From: Bacteroidota bacterium | GTDB lineage: Bacteria > Bacteroidota > Bacteroidia > Chitinophagales > Chitinophagaceae | Direction of reading: 5' to 3' | Length of the DNA: 46,610 nt | NCBI GenBank assembly: GCA_018268055.1 | Contig: JAFDXF010000002.1 | Location: 1 to 46,610 of the forward strand | Shown: piece by piece, positions 16,323-25,479 of the stretch | Position numbering within the stretch: the stretch's first letter is position 1 | How the letters are laid out: every line of letters begins with the position of its first letter | Translations under genes and position numbers: made by a program | The notes under the pieces: generated by a model | What the model was told of the DNA's origin: nothing | The model's database searches: none | The model's input: only the letters and a program-made list of their open reading frames with translations

Positions 16323-18947
16323 ATGAAAAATTATTTAGTTCTTACATTCTTATCCTTATTAACGCTTGTTAGCTATGCTCAAATGCCCGGAGGCAATAGT
16401 GGCAACAGACAATCCATGACCGGCTCTTTATATGGTAAAGTGATTGAATCAAAATCCGGTAAGCCTATTGAATTTGCCTCTGTAGAATTAATACAAAACC
16501 GTTTGGATACGGCAACAAAGAAAAAAGTAGATGTTGTCGTTGGTGGAATGTTGACAAAAACAAATGGAGATTTTCGTCTGGAAAATGTTCCGGTAATGGG
16601 TCAATTAAAACTTAGAATTACTGTTATAGGTTATAGCCCTTATGAACATCCTGTAACATTTGATTTTAAAAAGCCATCAGGCGGCGATCCCAACGCAATG
16701 ATGACAGCATTGGATAAAGATTTAGGAAATATTAAAATCGACTTCGCTGAAAAAACGCTGGACAATGTAACGGTTACTGCTTCAGGTAGTACAGCATTAA
16801 AATTAGGAATCGATCGCAAAATATTTGGCGTAGATAAAAACATTGTTTCAGCAGGAGGCACTGCAGTTGATGTAATGAAGAATGTACCTTCGGTAAATGT
16901 TGATCTAGACGGTAATGTTACTATGCGTAATAATTCGCCGCAAATATTTGTTGATGGCAGACCTACTACGATGAGTTTAGATCAAATACCGGCAGATGTG
17001 ATAGAGAGTGTAGAAATTATCACAAACCCTTCTGCTAAGTTTGATGCATCCGGTGGTACTTCAGGAATTATCAACGTTGTTTTGAAAAAAAATAAAAAGG
17101 TTGGGTATAGCGGTAGCGTAAGAACAAGTATTGATTCTCGTGCAAAAGTTGGACTTGGTGGGGACTTTAATATTCGTCAGGAAAAGGTAAATTTTTTCGC
17201 TAACTTAAATTTGAATCAACGTAAATCAATAAGCAACGGTAATACAGATAGATTTACTTTCGGTATGCCCAATTCACAATTGGCACAAGACGACAATAGT
17301 ACAATGCAAGGCACTTTTAAATTTGGCAGGGCAGGATTTGATTATTTTGTGGATAACAGAAACACTTTATCACTTTCGGGCAATATCGCTAAAGGAACAA
17401 TGAAGCCAAACAGCTCCAGTATGATGTGGACAGATATTCTTGGTTCACCGGTAACTTCTTCTCTTGCAGATAGGCTTTCAAATAGTAAAAACAATTTTCA
17501 AAGTACAGGCTCTACGCTCAGCTTCAAACACAATTTTCCTAAAGCGGGTATGGACTGGTCAACAGATATTACTTACAATACAAGTAAAAACAATAATACC
17601 AATTTAATCAATACAGACTCTTTAGACTATACATCTCATAACATATTGAAAACAAATTCTCAAAGACAAGATGGTTCAGGTACTAATAATAGTTTTGTTA
17701 TCCAAACAGATTACACCAATCCATTAAGTGATAAATCAAAATTGGAAATGGGTGCTCGTGTTAGTGTCCGAAATGTGGACAGCAAAAATGAGTTCTATTT
17801 TATAGACCCTTCTACCGGTACTGCTATTTATAATCCATTGCTTTCCGTAAATTATAACAGCACCGATAAAGTTTATGCAGCTTATACTACATTCAGCAAT
17901 CAAGTTAAAAACTTTGGTTATCAACTTGGATTAAGAGTAGAAAGTTCTAACTACACCGGAAACTTACCTGACAAAGGACAGTCTTTTAACATTAAATTCC
18001 CCGTTAGCTTATTCCCAAGCGTTTTCCTTTCCAATAAGTTGAAAAATAATCAGGAAATGCAATTGAATTATACTCGGAAAATTAATCGCCCGAATTTCTG
18101 GCAGTTATATCCATTCACTGATTATTCTGACACATTAAATATAAGCCGTGGTAATCCTGATTTAAAACCTGAGTTTACCAACTCAGTTGAGTTTTCTTAT
18201 CAAAAAATATTCAAGAAGAACAACGACAATTTCCTTGCGTCTATTTATTACAAGAACACCAATAGCTTGATTACACGTTTTCAAACGCAAGAAATTAGTC
18301 CGATTACTAGCAAGAATATAATTGTAAATACGTATATCAATGCTTCATCGAGTTATGTTACAGGTCTTGAAATGACTTTAAAAACTAAAATGACTAAGTG
18401 GTGGGATATGACAACCAATATGAATTTATTTACTTCAAAAATAAATACAGGTATTGCAGGTCAACCGGATCAACCTCAGTTCGCAAGCTGGTTTGGCAAA
18501 TTGAATAATACATTTAAAGTGTTCAAGAACTTTACTACTCAGTTATCTGCCGAGTATCAGTCAAAATCAATTCTACCCCCCGGCAGTGGTGTGAAAGGTG
18601 GCGGCGGCGGTATGTTTGGCGGTGGCGGCATGTTTGGTCAATCTTCATCTGCACAAGGTTATGTTAGAGATAATTACTTTGTGGACTTAGGATTCCGCTA
18701 TGAGTTTTTGAAAAACAAACAAGCATCAATATCGCTTAACATTAATGATATCTTTGCGACAAGACGCTCCAGCATCCATTCCGAATCTCCTTATTTCACA
18801 CAAGATGTATTACGCTATCGTGACCCACAAGTATTTCGCTTGAGCTTTAACTGGCGTTTTGGAAAATTTGACCCCAATCTTTTCAAACGTAAAAATCAGA
18901 AAAGTCAAGGCGATGGTTCCGGAGATATGAATAATATGGGTATGTAA
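16323..18947 (+). CDS. TonB-dependent receptor / outer membrane beta-barrel protein
   Basis: This 874-aa protein has a signal peptide (first 20 residues, ending SYAQ) and a carboxypeptidase-regulatory-like beta-sandwich at about 35-120 (GSLYGKVIESKSGKPIEFAS). A plug domain spans about 160-255 (DVMKNVPSVNVDLDGNV, IFVDGRPTTM, VEIITNPSAKFDASG). A large C-terminal beta-barrel of the outer-membrane protein beta-barrel family follows, with NRPNFWQLYPF and RGNPDLKPEFTNS near 590-620. It acts in the outer membrane as a substrate-gated channel; the substrate is unknown. A Gly/Met-rich insertion sits near residues 755-780, probably an extracellular loop. A strong terminator follows. No SusD partner is adjacent, so it is not a SusCD pair. 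Confidence 0.9.
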   Translation: MKNYLVLTFLSLLTLVSYAQMPGGNSGNRQSMTGSLYGKVIESKSGKPIEFASVELIQNRLDTATKKKVDVVVGGMLTKTNGDFRLENVPVMGQLKLRITVIGYSPYEHPVTFDFKKPSGGDPNAMMTALDKDLGNIKIDFAEKTLDNVTVTASGSTALKLGIDRKIFGVDKNIVSAGGTAVDVMKNVPSVNVDLDGNVTMRNNSPQIFVDGRPTTMSLDQIPADVIESVEIITNPSAKFDASGGTSGIINVVLKKNKKVGYSGSVRTSIDSRAKVGLGGDFNIRQEKVNFFANLNLNQRKSISNGNTDRFTFGMPNSQLAQDDNSTMQGTFKFGRAGFDYFVDNRNTLSLSGNIAKGTMKPNSSSMMWTDILGSPVTSSLADRLSNSKNNFQSTGSTLSFKHNFPKAGMDWSTDITYNTSKNNNTNLINTDSLDYTSHNILKTNSQRQDGSGTNNSFVIQTDYTNPLSDKSKLEMGARVSVRNVDSKNEFYFIDPSTGTAIYNPLLSVNYNSTDKVYAAYTTFSNQVKNFGYQLGLRVESSNYTGNLPDKGQSFNIKFPVSLFPSVFLSNKLKNNQEMQLNYTRKINRPNFWQLYPFTDYSDTLNISRGNPDLKPEFTNSVEFSYQKIFKKNNDNFLASIYYKNTNSLITRFQTQEISPITSKNIIVNTYINASSSYVTGLEMTLKTKMTKWWDMTTNMNLFTSKINTGIAGQPDQPQFASWFGKLNNTFKVFKNFTTQLSAEYQSKSILPPGSGVKGGGGGMFGGGGMFGQSSSAQGYVRDNYFVDLGFRYEFLKNKQASISLNINDIFATRRSSIHSESPYFTQDVLRYRDPQVFRLSFNWRFGKFDPNLFKRKNQKSQGDGSGDMNNMGM

Positions 18948-18974
18948 TTGTCTAAATAAATCGATTTTAAGAAT

Positions 18975-19010
18975 AAGGTTTTGCATCTTTGCAAAACCTT
19001 TTCTTTTTTA
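18975..19010 (+). terminator. Intrinsic terminator after the TonB-dependent receptor
   Basis: AAGGTTTTGCA at 18975-18985 pairs perfectly with TGCAAAACCTT at 18990-19000 around a four-base loop, followed by a T-rich run to 19009. Confidence 0.85.
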
Positions 19011-19020
19011 AACTAATATT

Positions 19021-20112
19021 TTGAAGCGAATTTATTTCACCGTTACGAATGACCTTGTATATGATCAACGCATGCAACGCATCTGCACTTCGCTAGCGGA
19101 AGAAGGTTATGTCGTAACATTAGTGGGGAGAAGGTTACCCAATTCGCCAAACCTTCCGGTTAGAAAATACGTTCAAAAAAGGATTTATTGCTGGTTTAAA
19201 AAAGGAAAATGGTTTTATGCAGAATTCAATATTCGACTTTTCTTTTTTCTACTATTCAGTAAAATGGATGCGATATGTGCCATTGACCTTGACACAATTT
19301 TACCTGTTTTGAAAGTGAGCCAATGGAAAAATATTCCACGCATTTATGATGCTCATGAACTATTCTCTGAATTAAAAGAAGTCATATCTCGACCTTCAGT
19401 TCAAAAAAAATGGCTACTGATTGAAAGAAAAGCTGTACCTAAATTTCAATTGGGTTATACCGTAAGCGAAAGCATCGCCCAGGAGTTTCATAAAAGATAT
19501 GGAGTGCACTATGCTACAATACGAAACGTGCCAATATTAAAAGAGCACATTTTTTCTGAACATAAAACAACAAAATTTATACTTTATCAGGGAGCAGTAA
19601 ATGAAGCACGAGGGTTTGAATATCTGATACCTGCCATGAAACAAATAGATTGCAAATTGATTGTTTGTGGCGATGGAAACTTTATGCCTCAGTTAAAAGC
19701 ACTGATTGAAGAAAATAATGTGACAGAAAAAATTGAACTAAAAGGAATGTTGCCTCCTGAAGAATTGATCGCTGTTGCACAACAAGCTACCATAGGAATT
19801 GCATTAGCAGAAAAAGAAGGGCTGAATCAATACCTTGCATTACCCAATAAATTTTTCGACTACATACACGCTTCTTTGCCGCAAGTAACGATGTGCTATC
19901 CCGAATATGAAAAAATAAACAAACAATATGAGGTAGCTGTATTGATAGATTCATTGGATGTAAATTTGATCGCGAAATCAATAAATGCTCTATTGGCTGA
20001 CGAGTCGTTAAGAAAACGTCTGCAATACAATTGCAGCAAAGCTAAAGAAGAGCTTAACTGGCAAAAGGAACAAAAGAGGTTGATTGAATTTTATAACCAA
20101 ATCCGGAAGTAG
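19021..20112 (+). CDS. GT4-like glycosyltransferase
   Basis: This 363-aa GT-B protein uses a TTG start (KRIYFTVTNDLVYDQRM follows). The N-terminal domain includes an aromatic, hydrophobic patch (YAEFNIRLFFFLLFS) near residue 65 and the motif YDAHELFSE near 117, typical of GT4 enzymes. The C-terminal domain has ILYQGAVNEARGFEYL near 190, VCGDGNFMP near 218 and NKFFDYIHASLPQVT near 275, which bind the nucleotide-sugar donor. It is probably membrane-peripheral. The next gene starts with a GTG that overlaps this stop codon by one base, so the two are translationally coupled. Specificity is unknown. Confidence 0.88.
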   Translation: MKRIYFTVTNDLVYDQRMQRICTSLAEEGYVVTLVGRRLPNSPNLPVRKYVQKRIYCWFKKGKWFYAEFNIRLFFFLLFSKMDAICAIDLDTILPVLKVSQWKNIPRIYDAHELFSELKEVISRPSVQKKWLLIERKAVPKFQLGYTVSESIAQEFHKRYGVHYATIRNVPILKEHIFSEHKTTKFILYQGAVNEARGFEYLIPAMKQIDCKLIVCGDGNFMPQLKALIEENNVTEKIELKGMLPPEELIAVAQQATIGIALAEKEGLNQYLALPNKFFDYIHASLPQVTMCYPEYEKINKQYEVAVLIDSLDVNLIAKSINALLADESLRKRLQYNCSKAKEELNWQKEQKRLIEFYNQIRK

Positions 20113-21233
20113 TGAGTAATGCTTTACATATTGTTTGCTTTGATTGCCCAACGCCTACAGATTATGGCGGAGCAATTGATATGTATTACAGAATAAAAGC
20201 ATTTTATGATAATGGCATTAAAGTTCATCTTCATTATTTTAATTACAACGAAAGGATACCTAGTGACCAATTAAAGCAATACTGTGCTTCTATTAATGTT
20301 TATAAAAGAAAAAGTAAAAGAGAAAGCTTTAGCCGTTCATTACCTTATATTGTTCAATCCAGAATCAGTACTGAGTTAATAACCCATCTGAATAATGACA
20401 CACTTCCGGTGCTATTGGAAGGCATTCATTGCACAGGAATTTTGCCCCAATTGCGTAGTGACAGAAAAATCCTAATTCGACTGCACGACGATGAATGCGA
20501 GTACTATAAGCAACTTGCAACAAATACAAAAAGCATTTTAAAAATAATTTACTACCAACGAGAGAGTCGTTTGTTACGAAAATATCAATTGACGCTTCCT
20601 AATAATTGTAGCTATGCCTGTATTATTGAAAAAGATGTATTAGCGTTTAAAACCATTTATGGGCTTGACAAAGTATTTTTTGCTCCGGCTTTTATTGCAA
20701 CAAATAAGGTGAATTGCATGGAAGGCATCGGAGATTATTGTTTATATCATGGAAATCTTTCAGTAGAAGAGAATGAAGCGGTTGCACTTTGGCTTATTGA
20801 TAAAGTATTTTCTGCGATCCGCTCCAAATTAATTATTGCAGGAAAAAATCCGGGTAACCGATTGAAGCAAAAAATTAGTACTCAAAAAAATATTCAATTA
20901 ATAACCAATCCTACTGACGAGGAGTTGAATAAACTGATCAGTGAAGCTCAAATTAATGTTCTTCCTGCTTTTAGCAATACCGGAATTAAATTTAAACTGC
21001 TTCATGCACTTCTTGTGGGCAGACATTGTATCGTGAACGAGCAGATGATAAATGGCACAGGTCTAGAAGAAGCCTGTTTTAGTGGCAATAATGAAACTGC
21101 AATTGCATCGTTAATAGTACAGTTGCAACATACGCCATTTACAGAAGAAGAAATAAAACTGAGAAGACGATTATTCAGTCAGCAGTTTGACAACAATGCA
21201 ACTCTAATGAAGTTTACAACACAACTTTGGTAA
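20112..21233 (+). CDS. Probable glycosyltransferase (GT-B fold, GT4-like)
   Basis: This 373-aa protein begins LHIVCFDCPTPTDYGGAIDM, the glycine-containing N-terminal loop typical of GT4 enzymes. It has IRLHDDECEYYKQLA near residue 120, YCLYHGNLSVEENEA near 213 and a donor-side LPAFSNTGIKFKLLHAL stretch near 290, where GT4 enzymes bind the nucleotide-sugar. The catalytic EX7E motif is not clear, so the exact chemistry is uncertain. It uses a GTG start overlapping the preceding TAG stop. With its partner it forms a two-gene glycosyltransferase unit between the TonB receptor and aspartate kinase. It is convergent with aspartate kinase. Confidence 0.8.
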   Translation: MSNALHIVCFDCPTPTDYGGAIDMYYRIKAFYDNGIKVHLHYFNYNERIPSDQLKQYCASINVYKRKSKRESFSRSLPYIVQSRISTELITHLNNDTLPVLLEGIHCTGILPQLRSDRKILIRLHDDECEYYKQLATNTKSILKIIYYQRESRLLRKYQLTLPNNCSYACIIEKDVLAFKTIYGLDKVFFAPAFIATNKVNCMEGIGDYCLYHGNLSVEENEAVALWLIDKVFSAIRSKLIIAGKNPGNRLKQKISTQKNIQLITNPTDEELNKLISEAQINVLPAFSNTGIKFKLLHALLVGRHCIVNEQMINGTGLEEACFSGNNETAIASLIVQLQHTPFTEEEIKLRRRLFSQQFDNNATLMKFTTQLW

Positions 21234-21275
21234 CACTGTACATTTCGGGATCTCGTTCAAAACGAAACTATTCCA

Positions 21276-22595
21276 CTATAAGCCAAACATTCCCTTATTC
21301 AATTGTTGCAGTATTTGAGTTTTATAGGCTGCAGGGATCAACAAAGAAATATTATGGGGACTACCGCCGTAAGAAACCATCCGCACCGGAACATTCATGA
21401 TAGAGCCAAATAGTTTTTTTACCATCGCTTCTGTTTGCGCTATTTCATTTCCAACCACTGAAATAATCACTTGATCTTTATCCACTTCAATTGCCCCGAA
21501 AGGTTCTAACTCTTTTAATATTTCTTTTAAATGTGTTGCTTCATCAATTGTAAGTGATACGGCTACTTCTGAAGTAGTAATCATATCGATCGGCGTACGA
21601 TATTTTTCAAATACTTCAAATATTTTTCTCAAAAAACCATAAGCCAATAACATTCGACTACTCTTGATGCGTATAGCAATAATATTATCTTTGGCAGCAA
21701 CAGCTTTAACACCAACACTTCCTGCTTTTTCCGTTATCAAAGTACCTTTTGCATCCGGCTGCATTGTATTGAGCAATTTTACCGGTACTTTATATTGCTG
21801 AGCCGGCCATATAGATGCAGGGTGTAAGATCTTTGCTCCGAAATAAGCCAACTCTGCAGCTTCATCAAAACTCATTTGCTCAATAGGTTTTGTTTTCTTC
21901 ACAATTCTTGGATCATTATTGTGCATACCATCAATATCTGTCCAAATCTCACAGCAGGATGCACCGATAGCTGCGGCAATCAATGAAGCAGAATAATCAC
22001 TACCTCCACGTTTCAGATTATCTACTTCGCCTCTCGAATTACGACATATATATCCTTGTGTAACAAATAAATTTGTGTTCTTATGCTTCTTTAGCAATTG
22101 AGACAATTTAATCTTTATACTACCTATCTGTGGTTCATCAAATTGATTGATGGACATAAACTCAAGTGCAGGCAATAGTTTATGATTGATACCTTGCTCC
22201 TCCAGATACACAGAAAATAATTTCGTAGAAAGCAATTCACCTTGCGCCAAAATATCTTTGCTCAACGATTCGCTGAAAGAAATTTTTAAAATGATATTCA
22301 GAAATTCAAAATGTTCGGCAATAATTGCAGTGGCTTTATCAATAGAAGCTTTATCTTTTACTAATTGTTTAATGAAACCTTGATAATGTTTTTCCAATTT
22401 ATCAATTGCCGCTTTAGCTTCACTCTTTTCGCCTTTAGACATTAAGCCGCCAATTTCTACCAATGCATTGGTCGTACCGGATAAGGCTGATAAAACAACA
22501 ATCACCGGCTCTCCCTGAGTAGATACCATTGATGCAATCTGTTGCATTCTTTCTGGGCGGCCAACGCTAGTGCCACCGAATTTCATTATTTTCAT
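21276..22595 (-). CDS. lysC: Aspartate kinase
   Basis: This 439-aa monofunctional aspartokinase phosphorylates aspartate in the first step of the lysine, threonine and methionine pathway. It has the amino-acid kinase motif MKFGGTSVG at the N-terminus, LKRGGSDYSASL near residue 200, WTDIDGM near 220 and AELAYFGAKILHPAS near 247. Two ACT domains follow, with ITTSEVAVSLTID near 340 and ISVVGNEIAQTEAM near 382, indicating feedback control. An open frame extends 26 codons further upstream, but it lacks family similarity and crosses the TATTTTTG box at 22651-22658, so 22595 is the start. No threonine or homoserine dehydrogenase domain is fused. Confidence 0.95.
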   Translation of the reverse strand: MKIMKFGGTSVGRPERMQQIASMVSTQGEPVIVVLSALSGTTNALVEIGGLMSKGEKSEAKAAIDKLEKHYQGFIKQLVKDKASIDKATAIIAEHFEFLNIILKISFSESLSKDILAQGELLSTKLFSVYLEEQGINHKLLPALEFMSINQFDEPQIGSIKIKLSQLLKKHKNTNLFVTQGYICRNSRGEVDNLKRGGSDYSASLIAAAIGASCCEIWTDIDGMHNNDPRIVKKTKPIEQMSFDEAAELAYFGAKILHPASIWPAQQYKVPVKLLNTMQPDAKGTLITEKAGSVGVKAVAAKDNIIAIRIKSSRMLLAYGFLRKIFEVFEKYRTPIDMITTSEVAVSLTIDEATHLKEILKELEPFGAIEVDKDQVIISVVGNEIAQTEAMVKKLFGSIMNVPVRMVSYGGSPHNISLLIPAAYKTQILQQLNKGMFGL

Positions 22596-22625
22596 TTGTA
22601 AGCTACGTAATAGTAAAATAAAGGA

Positions 22626-22644
22626 TCTATGTAATCCACATAGA
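22626..22644 (-). promoter_or_regulatory. 5'-terminal hairpin in the aspartate kinase leader
   Basis: TCTATGT pairs with ACATAGA around a five-base loop. The element starts about six bases after the -7 box, so it would form the extreme 5' end of the mRNA. A stability or translation role is inference; it does not match the lysine riboswitch, which is far larger. Confidence 0.45.
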
Positions 22645-22650
22645 AGATTG

Positions 22651-22658
22651 CAAAAATA
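22651..22658 (-). promoter_or_regulatory. -7 box TATTTTTG for aspartate kinase
   Basis: An exact TAnnTTTG match on the minus strand, 56 bases before the ATG at 22595. Confidence 0.55.
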
Positions 22659-22742
22659 AGTGTAGCACTTCAAAATAAATATTGATTAACTACCGCTTAA
22701 AAAAATACTCAACGTATCGCAAATTATCTTCTACCCTCAACA

Positions 22743-23828
22743 TTATACCTTAAATGGCAATTGCATCTTCTCTGCCAACTGGCGAAGGTCATTGACAACT
22801 GCCTCTACCAAAGGAATTCCATTCTTTTTTCTTTCTATTTCAAATGCTCTTTCCGGATCGCCGGGCACCAAAACTTTCTCCTGACCTTGTTGCGGCTTTG
22901 CATTGCGAAAACCTCTAATCCAGTTGTCCATATTATTCTTAAACTCATCGGCAGGGCGAAAAGCATCTACTCGCATAGCTCCCAGAAAATGGCCAATACC
23001 TTTACCCGGTTGCTGTACGGGCATCGGTACATAAGCAGGAAACGGAGGAACCCATGGAGCATAATTTGCACCACTTAGCAATGCAGAAAAAATATCTACC
23101 ACTGCACCCAGAGCATAACCTTTATGACTTCCATGCTCTCTGTCGCCACCCAGCGGCAACAATGCGCCACCCTTTTTTAAAATATTTGCATCTGTACTGG
23201 GATTGCCATCTTTATCCTGTACCCAACCCATTGGTGTATCTGCATTTTTTCTTTGTAGAATTTCTAATTTACCGTTGGCCGCAGTTGTAGTAGCAAGGTC
23301 TGCAACAAATGCAGGCTCTTCCCCGGCAGGTGCTGCAACACAAATCGGATTTGTGCCCAACATTTTATCAATAGAAAAAGTAGGCGCTACTAAAGGGCTC
23401 GCATTTGTCATGGCTATACCCATCATATCGTGTTCCAAAGCCATCATTGCATGATAACCTGCAATGCCAAAGTGATTACTGTTTTGCACACTTACCCAAC
23501 CTGTCCCAACAGACTTTGCCTTTCCAATGGCTATTTGCATAGCGAAAGGCGCTACTACTAATCCTAATCCGCTATCACCATCCACCACAGCAGTAGAAGG
23601 CGTTTCGTGAATAATTTTTATATCGGGTGTTGCATTTACTCTCTTTACTTCCCAAAGACGGACATAACCTATCAGCCTTGCTACACCATGCGAATCAATA
23701 CCCCGCATGTCTGCTGAAAGTAAAACCTTTGTTGCGGTCGCTGCATGTGTATCACTGCAACCAATTTTCTTAAACACAGAATAAGTGAACTCATAAAGTT
23801 CATTATATGAATAATGTTTTTCTGACAT
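22743..23828 (-). CDS. Malate/L-lactate/ureidoglycolate dehydrogenase family oxidoreductase (Ldh2)
   Basis: This 361-aa NAD(P)-dependent oxidoreductase belongs to the Ldh2 family, unrelated to classical lactate dehydrogenases. Motifs visible are ADMRGIDSHGVARLIGYV near residue 40 (catalytic His), VQNSNHFGIAGYHAM near 118, NASPLVAPTFS near 145, LGTNPICVAAPA near 162, DLATTTAANGKLE near 182 and GSHKGYALGAVVDIFSALL near 230. Family members oxidise malate, lactate, ureidoglycolate or 2,3-diketogulonate; the substrate is not readable here. The start MSEKHYSYNELYEF at 23828 is preferred over an ATG five codons upstream. It is a single gene, facing away from the esterase. Confidence 0.92.
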   Translation of the reverse strand: MSEKHYSYNELYEFTYSVFKKIGCSDTHAATATKVLLSADMRGIDSHGVARLIGYVRLWEVKRVNATPDIKIIHETPSTAVVDGDSGLGLVVAPFAMQIAIGKAKSVGTGWVSVQNSNHFGIAGYHAMMALEHDMMGIAMTNASPLVAPTFSIDKMLGTNPICVAAPAGEEPAFVADLATTTAANGKLEILQRKNADTPMGWVQDKDGNPSTDANILKKGGALLPLGGDREHGSHKGYALGAVVDIFSALLSGANYAPWVPPFPAYVPMPVQQPGKGIGHFLGAMRVDAFRPADEFKNNMDNWIRGFRNAKPQQGQEKVLVPGDPERAFEIERKKNGIPLVEAVVNDLRQLAEKMQLPFKV

Positions 23829-23943
23829 AGAACAAAGAAACAAAAAAAGTAGAGATGAGTAATATGGTCGGCAAAATTTACGAGATAAAATTTACTGTGT
23901 TGTGTTCAGTTTTTTCTAATCAATTCTTTCTTTAACTTTAGGT

Positions 23944-24768
23944 ATGAAAAAATATTTTAGCTTAATTCTCCTCTCATGCATCATTTTACATTCTCGCGCC
24001 GCCACAGTGGATACTGTTACTGTTTTCAGCAATGCAATGCACAAAGAATTTAAATGTGTGGTAGTGAAGCCAACAATGAAGAAGCGTGACAAACTGCTCT
24101 TTCCTGTTGTATATCTCTTGCATGGATATAGCGGCAGTTACAGTAATTGGATAACTCGTGTGCCGGAGATAAAAGACTATTCAGACAAATACCAAATCAT
24201 CATTGTTTGTCCGGATGGCGGCTATAGCAGTTGGTATTTTAATAGCCCTATTGATTCAACAATGAAGTATGAAACTTATATTGGTCAAGAGTTACCCGAA
24301 TATATCGACAATCATTTTCCCTCCATAAAAACCAGAAATGCAAGAGCGATCACCGGCCTAAGTATGGGTGGGCATGGAGCATTATTTCTCGCCTTTCGTC
24401 ATAGTGATATTTTTGGGGCTTGCGGCAGTATGAGCGGCGGTGTAAACTTATACGGCTCTGCCAATAAATTTGATATTGCAAAAAGAATAGGTGATACAAT
24501 AAATTATGCCAACAACTGGAAAGAACTTTCCATAACAGGTGTAATCAATCATTATCCAAAAGATTCAGTGCACATTATCATTGACTGCGGTTATGATGAT
24601 ATTTTTTACAAAGACAATCATTTACTACATGACAAAATGGTAGCATTAAAAATTCCGCATGATTATATTGAACGTCCGGGAAAACACGATTGGGCTTACT
24701 GGCGCAATGCACTACCCTATCAATTACTCTTTTTCAGTATGTATTTTGATAAAATGAAATCCAATTAG
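23944..24768 (+). CDS. Secreted esterase of the esterase D/FrmB type
   Basis: This 274-aa alpha/beta hydrolase has a signal peptide (about residues 1-19, ending HSRA). It has the oxyanion region VVYLLHGYSGSYSNW near 57, the nucleophile elbow GLSMGGHGALF near residue 140, the acid DCGYDDIFY near 218 and the catalytic His in GKHDWAYW near 250. The family includes S-formylglutathione hydrolase, but the signal peptide places this protein in the periplasm, where carbohydrate-acetyl or feruloyl ester cleavage is more likely. It overlaps the end of the opposite-strand MORN-like gene by 4 bases. A TAACTTTA box ends four bases before the ATG, which would make the mRNA almost leaderless if it is used. 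Confidence 0.9.
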   Translation: MKKYFSLILLSCIILHSRAATVDTVTVFSNAMHKEFKCVVVKPTMKKRDKLLFPVVYLLHGYSGSYSNWITRVPEIKDYSDKYQIIIVCPDGGYSSWYFNSPIDSTMKYETYIGQELPEYIDNHFPSIKTRNARAITGLSMGGHGALFLAFRHSDIFGACGSMSGGVNLYGSANKFDIAKRIGDTINYANNWKELSITGVINHYPKDSVHIIIDCGYDDIFYKDNHLLHDKMVALKIPHDYIERPGKHDWAYWRNALPYQLLFFSMYFDKMKSN

Positions 24769-25472
24769 TATCCGGTTGCCCCATCTCTTACTCTCACTTT
24801 CTTTTTATTAGAATTTTTCTTTTCGTATTCTATTACTGCCTGAGGTTTTGCTTTAGCTTTTGAAGCCGTATCAGATTTTACATTTTTGGTATTCGCATTA
24901 TTGTTCAAAGGCTTTAAATCGTCATCGGTCATAAAATGATCCATATCTGTCTGCAACTTATTTAGCCTATATGTTTCAGTACTGGTTACCGTACCTTCGG
25001 AAGGGTCATAATAAGTCCATTTGCCATGTTTCATTGAATAGCCTTCATTTTTTACCACTACCCTTTCTCTAACTTTCGTTGGATCTATTAAATCATATAC
25101 ATCCACCGTATCATACAACACTCTTGGATCCATTGCTCTCCAGCTTTCTTCGCGAAGTAGTCCGCCATTATTTGTATAATAATATTGTTTGCCGTCTAAT
25201 TTTCCCCAACGATAATTTTCTTCAGCAAGTTTCACTCCGTTTTCTGCATATTGCTTCCACACACCTTCTTTATTATCGTTTTGAAATACGCCTTCTTCTT
25301 CGTAGCCGCGTTCGCCTCGCAATGCAGGCACTTTGATCACCCATGGCCCTTGCCGCATATCTTTCATATCCATCCGATTGAGCGTGTCTCCACGAACACT
25401 TATTTTAAATGATTTCCATTGAGATATGCCATTTATGGAAATAAACAATAAGAAGATTAAAGAATAACGCAT
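24765..25472 (-). CDS. Secreted MORN/YwqK-like repeat protein
   Basis: This 235-aa protein has a signal peptide (hydrophobic residues 4-17, ending GISQ). It then carries MORN-like repeats of the YwqK type: DMRQGPWVIK, NKEGVWKQYAENGVKLAEENY, and KLDGKQYYYTNNGGLLREESW (given here in parts), then KHGKWTYYDPSEGTV near 165. Such repeats form beta-hairpin scaffolds and are abundant in Bacteroidota envelope proteins; the name antitoxin given to YwqK relatives is not supported here. The C-terminus (about 190-235) is low-complexity, basic and Lys-rich. Function is unknown. The stop codon overlaps the stop of the esterase gene tail to tail. Confidence 0.78.
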   Translation of the reverse strand: MRYSLIFLLFISINGISQWKSFKISVRGDTLNRMDMKDMRQGPWVIKVPALRGERGYEEEGVFQNDNKEGVWKQYAENGVKLAEENYRWGKLDGKQYYYTNNGGLLREESWRAMDPRVLYDTVDVYDLIDPTKVRERVVVKNEGYSMKHGKWTYYDPSEGTVTSTETYRLNKLQTDMDHFMTDDDLKPLNNNANTKNVKSDTASKAKAKPQAVIEYEKKNSNKKKVRVRDGATGY

Positions 25473-25479
25473 AGTTTAG

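Noticed and set aside
22596..22660. Lysine riboswitch upstream of aspartate kinase
   Set aside because: The leader is only about 50 bases, much shorter than the L-box, and shows one small hairpin.
22596..22673. 26-codon N-terminal extension of aspartate kinase
   Set aside because: The extension crosses the promoter box and 5' hairpin and has no family similarity.
24765..25472. YwqK antitoxin of a toxin-antitoxin pair
   Set aside because: The protein has a signal peptide and no toxin gene is adjacent; only the MORN-like repeats are shared.
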